DNA of 64,000 bases from Serripes groenlandicus (GCA_031761405.1 JASEVX010000084.1:500001-564000); one strand, 5' to 3'. Numbered from the stretch's first letter, positions 31,770-46,200 are shown. The notes: generated by a model not told the origin, from the letters alone. Numbers and translations are program-made.

Positions 31770-33121
31770 TAGCTCACCTATGCACGAAGTGCAAGGTGAG
31801 CTATTGTGATCACATTTTGTCCGGCGTCCGTCCGTCGTCCGTCGTCAACATTTGAGCTTGTTAACACTCTACGGGCTACATTTTGCATCCAATCTTCATG
31901 AAAGTTTATCAGAACGTTCATCTCCATAAAATCTTGGACAAGTTCGAAACTGGGCGATATGAGGTCAAAAACTAGGTCACTAGGTTGAATTGAAGGAAAA
32001 TCTTGTTAACACTCTGGAGGCCACATTTTCAACTTGTCGAGCATATTGAAACTTTATCAGAATGTTTGTCTTGATGATATGTAGGTCAAGTTTGAACATG
32101 GGTCACGTTGGGTCAAAAAGTAGGTCACTAGGTCAAATTGAAGGAAAATCTTGTTAACACTCCAGAGGTCGCAATTTTTGCTTCAGCAGTTTGAAATTTT
32201 GTCAAAATGTTTGTCTTAAAAATATCTAGGTCAAGTTCGAATATGGGTTATGCCGGGTCAAAAACTAGGTCACTAGGTCAAATTGAAAGAAAATCTTGTT
32301 AACACTTTTGATGCCGCATTTTTTGCTGCAGCAGCTTGAAATTTGGTCAGAATGTTTGTCTTAAATATATCTAGGTCAAGTTCAAATATGGGTCATATTG
32401 GGTCAGAAACTAGGTCACCAGGCCAAATTGAGGGAAAATCTTGTTAACTCTGTAAAAGCTGCATTTTTTGCTTCAGCAATTTGAAATTTGGTCAGAATGT
32501 TTGTATAAATGATATCTAGGCCAAGTTCGGGATATGGGTCATGGCGGGTTAAAAACTAGGTCACTAGACCAAATTGAAGGGTAATCATGTTAACACTCTG
32601 GATACTGCATTTTTAATTTCAGCATGATAAAACTTTATCAGAATGTTTTTCTTGATGATATGTAGGCCAAGTTTGAATATGGGTCATGCTGGATCAAAAA
32701 CTAGGTCACTAGATCAAATTGAAGGAAAATCTTGTGAACACTTTGGATGCCGCATTGTTTGCTTCAGCAGCTTGAAATTTGGTCAGAATGTTTGTCTGAA
32801 TTATATCTAGGTCAAGTTCAAATATGGGTCATATTGGATCAGAAACTAGGTCAATAAAGGAAAATATTTTTCAAACTCCGGAGGCCGCATTTTTACTTTG
32901 AGCAAGTTAAAACTTAGTCAGAATGTTGTCTTGATGATATCTAGTCCATGTTGGAATATGGGTCATATCAGGTAAAAAATATAGATCACTAGGCCAAATG
33001 AAGGAAAGTATTGTTAACACTGTGGAGGTTGCATTCAGAATAATTGTCTTGATGTGTTTTGCATTGCAGTACATTGTATAATTAAGGTGAGCGATCCAGG
33101 GCCATCATGGCCCTCTTGTTT
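31770..33121 (+). repeat. Hairpin-ended element, tandem body about 145 bp x 9
   Basis: Head at 31770-31804: outer stem TAGCTCACC/GGTGAGCTA, inner stem GCAC-GAA-GTGC. Then a GTCCGTCC tract and repeats of AAACTAGGTCACTAGGTC and GGAAAATCTTGTTAACACT. It ends with hairpin AGGGCCAT-C-ATGGCCCT and CTTGTT. The terminal layout (5' double hairpin, 3' hairpin, CTTG before T) recalls Helitron/Helentron-like non-autonomous elements; that class is inference. Confidence 0.65.
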
Positions 33122-33169
33122 AAGATTAAAATTTAAAACTTAATTACAGAAAAATATTTTTTTTTTCGG

Positions 33170-33345
33170 TATATTAAAATAAATATCACATTCCTGTGAG
33201 GGCGCTATTGAAAATTGTAAACCTTCGAAAAACAATGTTGAACTCGGCGTTGCCTCGGTCAACATTATTTTTCTCAGGTTGAAATTTTTTAATAGCGCAA
33301 GTTGAAGGCTCACAGGAATGTGATATTTATATAATATAACCTAGT
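33170..33345. repeat. Palindromic MITE
   Basis: TAAATATCACATTCCTGTGA at the left, TCACAGGAATGTGATATTTA at the right; inner AACAATGTTGA / TCAACATTATT also inverted. Confidence 0.65.
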
Positions 33346-33410
33346 CTCCCTATGTTATCCAACTTGTAAACATCAACGAAAGTATCATGTTTTATGACAG
33401 ATAGATTTTA

Positions 33411-33650
33411 ACCCTTTCCCACTATAGCAAATCTGCAGCAGACAACTTTGAAAACATCTTGGCAAAAATATGAAAAATCTCTACATATGAAAGTGTATTT
33501 TTTTGTTATACTAATTAATTAAGAGTTGAAAAAGGAGAAAGCTTAATACATGTATGTGTAAAATATTTATGTGTCGAATTGAGCAAGTTGGAAATGGTTA
33601 AAGTCATTAAACAAAACGATGCATTTGTTGTATGTGGGAAAGGATTAAAA
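33411..33650 (-). repeat. Older TTAA-MITE copy
   Basis: TTAACCCTTTCCCACTATAG to ATGTGGGAAAGGATTAA; centre decayed. Confidence 0.55.
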
Positions 33651-33689
33651 CTATTTTGAAGGTAGGATTTTTTTATGAAATTGCCTTAA

Positions 33690-33917
33690 TTAACCCTTTC
33701 CCTCATACGACAATTCTGCAGCAGACGACTTTGAACAAATTTTGTCAAAAAATAGAAAATCTCTATAATTGAATAGATTACTTATGACTCAAAGTTGAAA
33801 ACATTGTGTCAAAAGGAGAAATTGCTCGTTTTGAGCAATTTCTTCTTTTGTCACTGTTTTTAAAAAGCCGTCTGCTGCAGAGGCGTCAGAAAGCGTCTAT
33901 ATGAGGGAAAGGGTTAA
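33690..33917 (-). repeat. TTAA MITE, young, reverse
   Basis: TTAA both sides; stem GCTC/GAGC. A decayed forward copy follows to about 34110, ending only 26 bp before exon 1. Confidence 0.85.
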
Positions 33918-34136
33918 GCCTTTCCGACATAAAGAGATTTTCTTACAGCAGACATCTTTTGAAAACATTGTGGCATAATGAGCACTTTCTCCCTTTGCCA
34001 CAATGTTGTTTTCAAAAAATGTTCTTTCCTTTAGAGAGAATTTTCATTTCTTTTGCTTAATGTTTTTAAGGTTGTCTGCTGCAGATTTGTTGTATGTGGG
34101 GAGAAAAGTGTTGACATTGGACTGTTTATATTTCAG

Positions 34137-34280
34137 GGTTACGCAATTTGAGTTATCATTGTAACAGACACAACGAGAGAGCTGTAAATATGGCGGGAGA
34201 AGTAGCTCCATGGAATTTACTTCAAATTGCGTTCATTGCTGTTTTCCCGGCATGGCAGTCCTTTTCACGGATGCCATCAG
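34137..34280 (+). CDS. SLC6-like gene, exon 1 of the visible part
   Basis: The left border follows a T-rich TTTATATTTCAG, so an upstream exon is possible, but the codons before the ATG (34139 on) are open and the true 5' end is unknown. The ATG at 34190 has A at -3 and G at +4 and lies in AATATGGCGGG, a YY1-like word often seen at start codons. It codes residues 1-30 plus one base of codon 31 (phase 1) and then meets GTTTGT. The hydrophobic stretch at about residues 8-22 takes the place of SLC6 TM1, but the normal N-x-W-R-F-P motif is missing. Confidence 0.7.
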
Positions 34281-37200
34281 GTTTGTTCATAGCTTGTTTT
34301 GTATTTAATTACTCTTTCCCATTTGCATATTATGCATTTTGACATATCTGCAGCAGCTAACCACACTTGAAAACATTGTGAAAAAAGGAGAAATTGATCA
34401 AAAATGAGTACTTTCTCCTTTTGCCACAATGATTTTCTACATAATTATACCCCCTTCGAAGAAGAGGGGGTATATATATAGGAGTCACTGTGTCGGGCTG
34501 TCTGTCTGTCTGTCTGTTGGTCGGTCGGCCGGAAGCCATATTTTGTCCAGCCTATTTCTTACAAACCACTGGGTGGAAATCAATTAAATTTTACATGAAG
34601 CTTCTATACCAAGAGGAGATGTGCATATCCCAAAGGTCCTACAATTTCATGTTATTTTACAGAGTTATGGCCCTTTTACTTTTTGGCCGATTGCTCTAGC
34701 AATTCCGGTCTATAGATTGGCGATGTCCGTCCGTCTGTCCGTCAACATTTTGGTTAAAGTTCAGGTTGAGGCAAAATCTCAGCACTGGAAAGGATTACAA
34801 ACTTGAAACTTTGCCTGAAGGTAACCAGTAACGAAGTTCTATTGATTTCTATGGTTACTTTGACCGTGACCTTATGGTGTAGGTCAAGGTGCTGTTTTGG
34901 GGGTATTTATCATCTTCAGTGATAGTTCTAGTTCAAATAGTTGTTCTTTAATTTATAGAGAGTTTCCATGTTTTTGAATAAATGTTTTAAAGTCGTCTGC
35001 TGCAGATTAGTTATATGGGGGAAAGGTTTCTGACGCCTCTGCAGCAGACAACTTGAGAAAAGATTGTGGCAAAATGAAACTGCCACTTTAAAAATATTCT
35101 CTGTATCCGCTCGTCAGATTGCAATATAATTTGATAGAAATGTATCTTAAATGGGTGACTCTCTACAAAACTTGAAAGGCTGAAAACATGGCAGCCAGGC
35201 GGCATCAGAAAAGGGGCAAAATTACAAAAAAAATATTATTAGATTTTTATGAAAGTGCTTGTCTTATATCAAGATAAATGTGTAGAAATGTTCCTTTAGT
35301 AAGCCTCTATGTACTTGTTCCAAGCAATAAAATCTTGTTTACTAAAATGTTTTCAAAGTCATCTGCTGTAGATTTGTTGTACGTGGGAAAGGGGTTTATT
35401 TCAGAACCCTTAAAAGTCTGTTTTCCTATGGCTTGGTTTGTTCGGTTTTTCTCTGAGAGTTTTATGGTGACACGAATAACTGGGGATAATTGTATTGTTT
35501 TGCAAAAGCTGATGTCTACTAACTTCTGTGTGCTGACTATATATTAAGGATGGGAAGTTAACTCCAGCTAACCCTTTTCCACATACTGGAGCTTTCTTAC
35601 CACAGACGACTTTTGAAAACATTTTTGGCAAAAGGAGAAATTGCTCATAATGAGCAATTTCTCCTTATTGCCACAATGTTTTCAACTCTATTTAATAATT
35701 AAACTATCAGTTTGTTATAGAAACGTTCCCTGTTTTTGTTTACATTATTTCAAAGTCGTCTGCTGCAGATGTGTTGTATGTGGAAAAGGGTTAAGGATAG
35801 GAGTTAGACTCCTCATAACCCTTTCCCACATACGGGCACTTTCTGAGGCCTCGCAGCACACGACTTGTTGAAACATAGACGCAAATGGAAAAATTGATCA
35901 AAGTGAGAATTTTATCCATTTTTAGCTTGACTATTCGAAGAATATGAGAGCTATACTACTCACCCTGGCGTCGGCGTCGGCGTCGGCGTCCACGTCACAC
36001 TTTGGTTAAGGTTTTGCATGCAAGTTCTAAAATACTACATGTATTGCATTGAAACTTTCTACAACCCTACCAAACTATCACACCAATGTAGATTATCAAG
36101 TTAGATAACTCTGTCCTGCATTTTATGCAAGTTATGGCCCTTTTTTACTTAGAAATTCTGGTTAAAGTTTTGCGTGCAACTAAAGTAAGAGTCCATATCT
36201 CAGTATTTACTTGATGCATTGCATTGAAACTGTCTACAACCCTACCCAACTATCCCACCTATGTAGATTATCAAGTAAGATAACTCTATCCTGCACTTTA
36301 TGCAAGTTATGGCCCTTTTTTTACTTAGAAATTCTGGTTAAAGTTTTGCGTGCAACTAAATTAAGAGTCCATATCTCAGTATTTACTTAATGCATTGCAT
36401 TGAAACTTTTTACAACTCTACCCAACTATCACACCTATGTAGATTATCAAGTAAGATAACTCTATCCTGCACTTTATGCAAGTTATGGCCCTTTATTTAC
36501 TTAGAAATTCTGGTTAAAGTTTTGCGTGCAACTAAATTAAGAGTCCATATCTCAGTATATACTTGATGCATTGCATTGAACCTTTATACAACCCTACCCA
36601 ACTATCGCACCTATAGATTATCAAGTTAGATAACTCTATCCTGCATTTTATGCAAGTTATAGCCCTTTTTTTACTTAGAAATTCTGGTTAAAGTTTTGCG
36701 TGCAACTAAATTAAGAGTCCATATCTCAGTATTTACTTGATGCATTGCATTGAAACTTTCTACAACCCTACCCAACTATTACACCTGTGTATATTATCAA
36801 GTATGATAACTCTATTCTGCATTTTATGCAAGTAATGGTCCTTTTTTTTCTTAGAAATTCTGGTTAAAGTTTTGCGTGCAACTAAATTAAGAGTCCATGT
36901 CTCAGTAAATACTTGATGCATTGCATTGAAACTTTCTACAACCCTACCCAACTATCACACTTGTGTAGATTATCAAGTATGATAACTCTATCCTGCATTT
37001 TATGCAAGTTATGGCCTTTTTGGACTTAGAAATTCTGGTTAAAGTTTTGCATGCAACTACATAAAGAGACCATCTCTTAGTAAACTACTTGATGCATTGC
37101 ATTGAAACTTTATACAGCCCTTACCAACCATCACATCTATGTAAACAATCAAGTATGATTACTCTATCCAGCATTTTATGCAAGTTATGGACCTTTTTGG

Positions 37201-40200
37201 ACTTAGAAATTCTGGTTAAAGTTTTGCAACTACATAAAATTTAGAGTGTAATCTCAGTTACAACTTGAAAAATTGCATTGAAACTTTATACAACCTTTCC
37301 CAATTGCACAACTATAAACACAACCAATTAAGATAACTCTATCCTGTATATGGTGCAAATTGTTGCCGTTTTTTTACTTAGAAATTATGGTTAAAGGTTT
37401 GCGTTAAACTACATTAAGAGTCAATATCTTAGTAACTACTTGATGCATTCCATCGAAAGCTTATACAACCCTTTCTAACCATCACACCTATGAAAATAAT
37501 CATGTTAAATAACACTATCCAGCATATAATGCAAATTATCACCCACTAAGAAATTGTGGTTAATGTTTTGCATGCAACTACATTAGAGTCCATTATCTCA
37601 GTAACTTAAATAAGTGGTGGAATAGTCGAGCGCGCTGTCCTCCGACAGCTCTTGTCTATAATTATACCCTCCGCAAACAAAGTTTTGGTATATAGGAATC
37701 ACCCTGTCCGTCCGTCCATCCGTCTGTCTGTCCATATGTCTTGTAAGCGCAACTCCTTCTTAACGGCTGGACCGGATTCTGATGAAACTTTACACGGTTG
37801 CAGTACACAACCTGAGGATGTGCATGAAGTAAGATTATCCCGGTCGAAAATATATCCGTCCGTCTGTCTGTCCATATGTTTTGTAAGCCTAACGGGAGTA
37901 TCCTTTTGTGAGTTCACTCATAGTTCTAGTTTTATCAACTTTTTCCATTACCTATATATATATTATACCATCATTTATGGAGATGTTTTCAATGCTTTTG
38001 TCTAGATGTTTTTAAGTTTGTCTACTGCAAAGTTGTTGTATGTGGGAACGGGTGTTAGACTCCAGTCAAAGACGTAGATAATTTACCCTTTCCTTATATG
38101 TCGAAGAAGATTTTGAATTACATGTATTTCTCTATTTGTCCCTCAAAGTTTTTCAAAGGTAATTTCTTGCAAAAGTGTCAAATGTTGCCCGTGTCTGAGT
38201 AGGGATTTAAAATGTAGAAAAGTGAACAATTGTGCCATTGAATTGCTTTAGCAGAAGAATACAGCATAAAAGCATTGTAAAGGAATGAGAGTAATTTGCT
38301 TGTCTCAGCATTTTCTCAATTGAAATTTCCATAATGTTTTCTTAATCTGTCTGCTGCAGATGTGTTAATTAATTAACCCTTTCCCTCATATAGACGCTTT
38401 CTGACGCCTCCACAGCAGATGGCGTTTTGAAATCATAGTGACAAAAGAAGAAATTTCACAAAACGTGCAATTTCTCCTTTTGCCACAATGTTTTCCACTT
38501 TTTGTCATAGGTTATCCATTCAATTATGGAGATTTTCTATGTTTTGACAAAATACGTTCAAAGTCGCCTGCTGCAGAATTGTCGTATGAGGGAAAGGGTT
38601 AAATTTTATAATTCATATAATGATTTTTGATAAAAACAAAAAAAGTTTTAAAATACCAATAAGATTTCTCTATGAAACAGAATTTTTTTTTATTTGCTGC
38701 TTGGAAATCTATAAGTCTCGCATTTAGTTTAGGGAAAACGTTAATTGAATTTTCGAAAAACGAAAATTGGATTAAATATCTTTTTTTTTAAAACAAAACA
38801 CAATTGATTGCTTTCTGCTAAACACATTTCAGTTGAAATGTTTAGTAATTGCCAGTTGCCTAGTTGGGCCATGTTAGGCGAAAACCGTACTTTGAGTTTT
38901 GCCAGCTAGCTGAGTTCCAGATCAGAGAGGTACACAACATAGGGTTTAAGGGTAAAATTACGATTTGAGAACATGCAAAACACCCCTTATCTAGAGCTCG
39001 GCTCAGAAGGTTGCTTTTCATGACGTCAGGCTTGAAAAGTACTTAACCATTTCCCACATACAATAAATCTGCGGCAGACAACTTTCGAAATCATCAAGTA
39101 CACAGTATAGAAAATCTCTATATTAATGATAGAACGATTATTGAATAGAGTTGAAATCATTGCGACAAATGGAGAAATGGCTCATCTGAGTAATTTCTCC
39201 ATTTGCCACTTTGATTTCAAAAGTCGTCTGCTTCAGAGGTGTCAGAAAGCGTCTACATGAGGGGGGAAAGGGTTAACACCCCCACATACAACAAATCTGC
39301 AGCAGATGGCTGAAAATTCTCTGTAGATAAAAGTACAAATATTGAATAGATTTGAAAACATTGTGGCAAAAGGAGGAATTGCTGATTATGAGCTATTTCT
39401 TCTTTTTATGCCCCCGAAATCACCGATTCGGTGGGCATCTTGTTTTTGGCCCGTCTGTCTGTCTGTCTGTCTATCTGTCTCTTTGTCTGTCTGTCGAAAA
39501 AAACTTTAACCTTGACCACTACTTTTGAACCATAACGGGTACGGCTACCATATTTCACATGTGTATTCCTTGTGACATGACCTTTCTGTCAGTACCAACA
39601 TTTTTTACCATGCGACCTTGACCTTTGACCTAGATGTTGCCATTCGGGGGGCATCAGTGTTTCACAAACACATCTTGTTAAACAAGGTTTTCAAGAGTTA
39701 ACCCTTCCCCTCATATAGACGCTTTCTGACGCCTCTTCAGCAGACGGCTTTTTGAAAAACATAGTGACAAAAGAAGAAATTGAACAAAACGTGCAATTTC
39801 TCCTTTTGCCACAATGTTTTCCACTTTTAGTCATAGGTTATCCATTCAATTAAAGAGATGTTCTATGTTTTGATAAAATACGTTCAAAGTCGTCTGCTGC
39901 AGAATTGTCGTATGAGGGAAAGGGTTAACTGCTGTAGTTGCATAAAAATGCAACTCTGTGACAGAAAAGGTTAAAAGTCAGATTTAGAGCTATCAATTTT
40001 GGCTTATAATGTGTATTTTTCGATTTCATGGATTCATTGATTTATTATACATTTCAGGCATGTCCCTACTGGCGGTCTACTTGTATCTGCTGGTTCTCTG
40101 TATTCCTCCCATGTTCATCCAGCTCAAGTTAGGCAATCATCAACAAAAGGGAATTGTGGGATTGTTGTCAAAACACATTCCAATATTTAAAGGTAAGTTA

Positions 40201-43200
40201 AGTAAGGCAGTCTCTTTAACAAGAGGGAATTATGGGATTGTTTTCATATTACATTGGAATATGAATATTTAACTGTAAGTTAAGTTAGGCAATCAACAAC
40301 AAAAGGGAATTGTGGGATTATTGTCAAAACACATTCCAATATTTAATGGTAAGTTAAGTTAGGCAGTCTTCAACAAAAGGGAATTATGTGATTGTTGTCA
40401 AACACATTTCAATATTTAAAGGTAAGTTAACCGTTTCCCTCATACGACAATTCTGCAGCAGACGACTTTGAACATGTTTTGTCAAAAAATAGAAAATCTC
40501 TAAAATTGAATGGATAACCTATGACTAAAAGCGGAAAACATTGTGGCAAATGTCTTTTGTCACTATGTTTTTAAAAAACTGTCTGCTGCAGAGGCATCAG
40601 AAAGTGTCTATATGAGGGAAATGGTTAAGTTAAGGCAGTCTTCAACAAAAAGGAATTATGGGATTGCTGTCAAAACTCATTCCTATATTTAACGGTAAGT
40701 TATCCAGTTATGTTAGGCAATGTTTATCAAAAGGGAATTATGGGATTGACTCATTCTAATATTTAACGGTAAGTTAAGTTAGGCAGTCTTCAACAAAAGG
40801 GAATTATGGGATTGTTGTCAAAACACATTCCAATATTTAACGGTAAGTTAAGTTAGGCTGTCTCCAACAAAAGGGAATTATGGGATTGTTGTCAAAACAC
40901 ATTCCAATATTTAACAGTAAGTTAAGTTAGGCAATGGAATTCTCCTTTTGCCACAATGTTTTCAATTTTATTCAACAAAAATCTTATTTTTACCCAGATA
41001 ATTTCAAAGTCCTCTTCTGCAAATTTGTTATAAGTGGGAAAGGGTTAACTGTAAGTTATATTAAGTAGTAATCAACAAAAGGAAATTAGGGGATAGTGGT
41101 CAAGATAGTAATAAACAAAAGGGAATTAGGGGATTGTTGTCATGGTAGTAATCTACAAAATGGAACTAGGGGAGTATTGTCAATGTAGTAATCAACAAAA
41201 GGGTATTGTTGTCAAGGTAGTAATCAACACAATGGAACTAGGGGAGTGTTGTCAAGGTAGTAATCAATAGAAGGGAATTAGGAGATTGCTGTCAATGTAG
41301 TAATCAACACAAGGGAATCAGGGGATTGTTGTCAGGGTAGTAATCAACAAAAGGGAATTAGGGGAGTGTTGTCAAGGTAGTAATTACCAAACGGGAATTA
41401 GGGGATTGTTGTCAAGGTAGTAATCAATAAAAGGGAATTAGGAGATTGCTGTCAATGTAGTAATCAACAAAAGGGAATCAGGGGATTGTTGTCAAGGTTG
41501 TACTCAACAAAAGGGAATTAGGGGATTGTTGTCAAGGTAGTAATTACCAAAAGTGAATTAGGGTATTGTTGTCAAGGTAGTAATCAACAAAAGGGAATTA
41601 GGGGGATTGATGTCAAGGTAGTAATCAACAAAAGGAAATAAGGGTATTGTTGTCATGGTAGTAATCAACAAAAGGGAATTAGGGGATTGCTGTCAAGGTA
41701 GTAATCAACAAAAGGGAATCAGGGGATTGTTGTCAAGGTAGTAATCAACACAATGGAACTAGGGGAGTGTTGTCAAGGTAGTAATTACCAAAAGGGAATT
41801 AGGGTATTGTTGGTAAGGTAGTAATCAACAAAAGGGAATCAGGGGATTGTTGTCAAGGTAGTAATCAACAAAAGGGAATTAGGGGATTGTTGTCAAGGTA
41901 GTAATTACCAAAAGGGAATTAGGGGAGTGTTGTCAAGGTAGTAATTACCAAAAGGGAATTAGGGGATTGTTGTCAAGGTAGTAATCAACGAAAGGAAATA
42001 AGGGTATTGTTGTCAAGGTAGTAAACAACAAAAGGGAATTAGGGGATTGTTGTCAAGGTAGTAATCACCAAAAGGGAATTAGGGGATTGTTGTCAAAACA
42101 TATTCCAATATTAAAGATCAGTTAAATCATCCATAGCAGATGACCTTGGAAATTTAAAGACAAAACTTTGGAAAATCTCTATAAATGAAAATTAAATCAT
42201 TAAATAATGTAGAAATGACTTCCTAGATAGTTTCCTCAGTCATCTGTTGTAGATTCGTTGTCTGTGGGAATGGTTTACAAAATATTTGTAAGGATCATGT
42301 ATTGACCTTGCAGACTTACCCAGTAAGCTCATGTTTGCAAACAGTATTTGTTTGCTGGAGAATTGTTGTATTTGGAAAAGTGTTAAATTGGATATGATTT
42401 GTTTATGTTACAGGTGTGGGTATGACACTGCTAATCCAGTTATTCCTGATATGTGTGTATATGGTTCCCTTGGTAACGCATTATGGGATGTACGCATTTA
42501 TTGCCATATCCCAGTCGCCTTACGTCTGGAGTAGATGTGATAATGCATGGAACACCGCGGACTGCATGGAAACTATCATCGCTAATCCATTGTGAGTACA
42601 TGTACCTGCTTTTTGTGTCACCTGCGTAGCATGGTAGGCACTTCGGGATTACTTTTTTTTTGTCCGGCGTCCGTCTGTCGTCACACTTTTTCTGTCTGTC
42701 TGTCCGTCCGTCTGTCTGTCGTCACACTTTTTTGTCACGTTTTCAAATAACTTTTTTTCTACTCAAAGGATTACATTGAAACTTCTGACAAATGTTTATA
42801 TCAATGTGTGTGATTGGTTCACAAAAGGGGGATAATCCAAATATTTTTTATATCAGAGTTATTGCCCCTTTTCTGTCAAAAATTAAAATTTTCTGACAAG
42901 GCCCACACTGAATATTTTGTAATGGTTATCTTCAAGCCAGATTTTTGACAAGTTTTTTGGATCACTGGCGATCCTGATCTGATCCTCTCTGTGCTTCACT
43001 AACTTTTAACTTCAATCAACATCACCTAAACCATTGGACCAGTTTGGTGGTCCTCTTTCAATTTGTTCAATTATTTGAATTCTTTAGAAAGAGGAAAAAT
43101 GCCAAAACTTTAAAACTCTTCTCCTCTGAATCCATTTGTCTTATTAGATCCCTACCGGTTGGAGACTGTTTAGGGACTATAGGTTTGCTCACACCCGTCA

Positions 43201-46200
43201 GTCCGTCTGTCGATCCATCTGTCGGTCCATCAAAAATTTCTTGTCCTGGCTGTATCTTCCACATCCTTTAATTTTGATAATACTTAACACAATTATTCCT
43301 GTAACAAGATGATGTGTCATGCACACCACCTAACCACCTACTCCCAAGATCAAGGTCAAAGTTTGGGGTCAAACATTATCCTTCTGAAATTTCATGTCCG
43401 GGCTGTATCTTCCAAATACTTAAATGGATTTTGATATTACTTCACACAATTATTCTCCATATTAAACAAGATGATGTGTCATGCACATCACCCAGCCACC
43501 TACTCCCAAGGTCAAGGTAACAGTTTGTTTGTCTGTCTGTCCAAAATTTCATGTCTGTGCTGTACCTTCCAAATGCTTGAATGGATTTTGATATTACTTC
43601 ACACAATTATTCTCCATAACAAGATGATGTGTCATGCACATCACCCAGCCACCTACTCCCAAGGTCAAGGTAACAGTTTGTTTGTCTGTCTGTCCAAAAT
43701 TTCATGTCCGTGCTGTACCTTCCAAGTGCTTGAATGGATTTTGATATTACTTCACACAATTATTCTCCATAACAAGATGATGTGTCCTGCACATCACCCA
43801 GCCACCTACTCCCAAGGTCAAGGTCACAGTTTGTTTGTCTGTCTGTCCAAAATTTCATGTCTGTGTTGTACCTTCCATATTCTTGAGCCGAGCCCCGGTA
43901 GCTCAGTCGGTAGCGACGTGGGATGTCAATCCAGGGGTTTTGAGTTTGAATCCCGGCTCGGCCAACTTTTTTTCTGACGATTGACAAAAAGTCAATGCGA
44001 CATGCGGTCATTCGTCTTCCACAAATGGGCTAAGTCTATGTGGAAAAGCAGCCAGTTTCTTGGGAAGATTGTTGTGTGGAGTACTGGTGTGAGAAAACAA
44101 GGAAATGCATGAGTAGGTGAACTGGCCGCCGTGATATAACTGAGAAATTGTTAAAAACGGCGTTAAACCCCAATCAATCAATCAATCCACATTCTTAAAT
44201 GGATTTTGATATTTCTTCACACAATTATTCTCTATAACAAGAAGATGTGTTGTGCACATCACCCAGACACCTACTCCAAAGGTCAAGGTCACAGTTTGGG
44301 CTCAAACAATGACCGTCCACACTATTGTGTCCGGGCTGTATCTTGCACTTGCTTGAATGGATTTTAAATTGTGTTTTTATGTCAAAAATACATTACCAGT
44401 CATTTAATACCTGATATATAATCTCTACACCCTTAATTCATCCAGAAAAAGAACTCGCCTTGCGTATTCCTCACGTATATGTGATATACACGGTTGCCCG
44501 TAAGAGCGGGAAAGCACGTGATATCTTGCCACTTTCATTTCTGGATCCACCAGCTAGACAGCTAAGAATTTACACATTATTTTCTAATTATTCTTTTCTT
44601 GGCTTTTTAAGGCCTATTGCCTTATTTAGTTGTTCATTCAGTTATATAACTGCATTAACAGATTTTCAACTGCATTTAAATGTTTAAATTATTGTTGTAA
44701 TTGCTTGTTTTTGTAGGCGACAGCTAGCTGAAAAGCACGAGGTGGTTACCCCACCCACTATTTTCAGTTAATGTCTTCGGGTGCGGAACGTAATTGAGTT
44801 CAAGACTTAAGTTAACGATGAGTTTCCAATCCCGTTATAGATGATACTTATGATGTTGTTGTATTTACATGTAATTATAACATAGACAAAAATTTATAAA
44901 TTTTGTTTATAGATTATATACGTTCCGGGTTGTCACTCGGGTAGAAAAATAAAAAGTAGAAAAAAATTTGAGAAAAATTTTTTTTTTTGGTGTTATTTTG
45001 TGTTCTTTTCGTATATATTTGAATCATAAATATGTCACAAAAAGGTGATCGGAGGCGTGGCTCGTGTGGTCATGCTGTGGACACATGGGACACGCATCCG
45101 GACTGTGTGTATTGCTCTAAATGCACACAACTGTCACCATGCGAGTACTGCTCTTCGTGGTCGGTTTCTACGTGGAAACTGGTCAAGAAGGGTAAGACTA
45201 GCAGCAGCAGAAAGGGTAAGAGTGCCCCTAAAAAGGTTTCTCTAGTATCCTCGAGTGAAGCGGAGTTCGAGGGGTTTTCTCAATCGGACTCCGCGACTGT
45301 GTTAAGTGGCTTAAAGGTTAAGGCTGTACCTACTCCACTTAACACAAACGCACCTCCAAGTCTAGCTAGAGACAAGGAGGAGCGTGTTAAGGTAGCTTTG
45401 GATGCGCGTTGTTCGGTCGGGGAACTAAAGCCTTCGGGCCTGATACCGTACCGAAACAAGGTAGAGAGTGCTCAAGTGCTGGAGTCATCTTTCCTTGAAC
45501 CGCATTATCTGTCGCCTGGTGTTGGGGCTCAACCAACACCACATCCTGAGCTACAGCAGTCTTCGGACTGCTGCAGGGTGCCGGATTACGATGTCTGCGG
45601 ACAGAGTTTTCCGGAGACTCTTGGTAGAACAGATTCACTACTGCCTATCACTAGTCAACCGGGTTTTGCTGGAGCTGGAAAGCAAGACCCAAATGCCGTG
45701 GCGCGACAGGTCCCCGGGCAACCGGGGCGTCATCTAGCGATGACGCGACCTGTCACCGGTCAGACGACCGGGCCAGTCAGTCAATTTGCCATGGCTAGAC
45801 AAGGTAGTCATTCACTTAGCGGTGAAATGACAGGGCTGCAGTCGAATAGCTACGACGCGGCCAGGCAGACGGTCACTCATTTAAATATGACGCGACCAGG
45901 CAGACACTCATTTTACGATGAAGTGGCTAGCCAATCAGTCAAGCATGTAGCCATGTCTAGACAAGGTTCGGATCAATCATTTAATTATGAGACGACCAAC
46001 CTACCGGTCACGCAGGTGAACATGACGCAGCAGGGAGTTAGTCAGTCATTTGGTAATGACGGGGCTAGACTACCTGTTGGTTATGAAAACATCTCACGAC
46101 CAGACAGTCGCTCATTTGTTAATGACGCAACTAGTCAGCCAATTGCTTATGCAAACATGGCGCGTCCAGGCACGAGCTCTGTACTGAGTGACCGGATTGA

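Larger units (their letters stand above)
34281..40057 (+). other. Intron 1 of the SLC6-like gene
   Basis: 5.8 kb. It contains an old TTAA-MITE split by a hairpin-ended element, further old MITEs, a roughly 180-bp tandem repeat, and young MITEs at 38373 and 39698. No internal exon is recognised. Confidence 0.65.

Noticed and set aside
43471..43977. 168-codon open frame with repeated C-H-A-H-H-P-A-T blocks
   Set aside because: It is the 153-bp tandem repeat read in frame; the length is a multiple of three, and the frame runs into a SINE head.
44460..44687. 75-codon frame in the DIRS left end
   Set aside because: It lies mostly in the inverted terminal repeat and leader, not in an expected coding part of DIRS.
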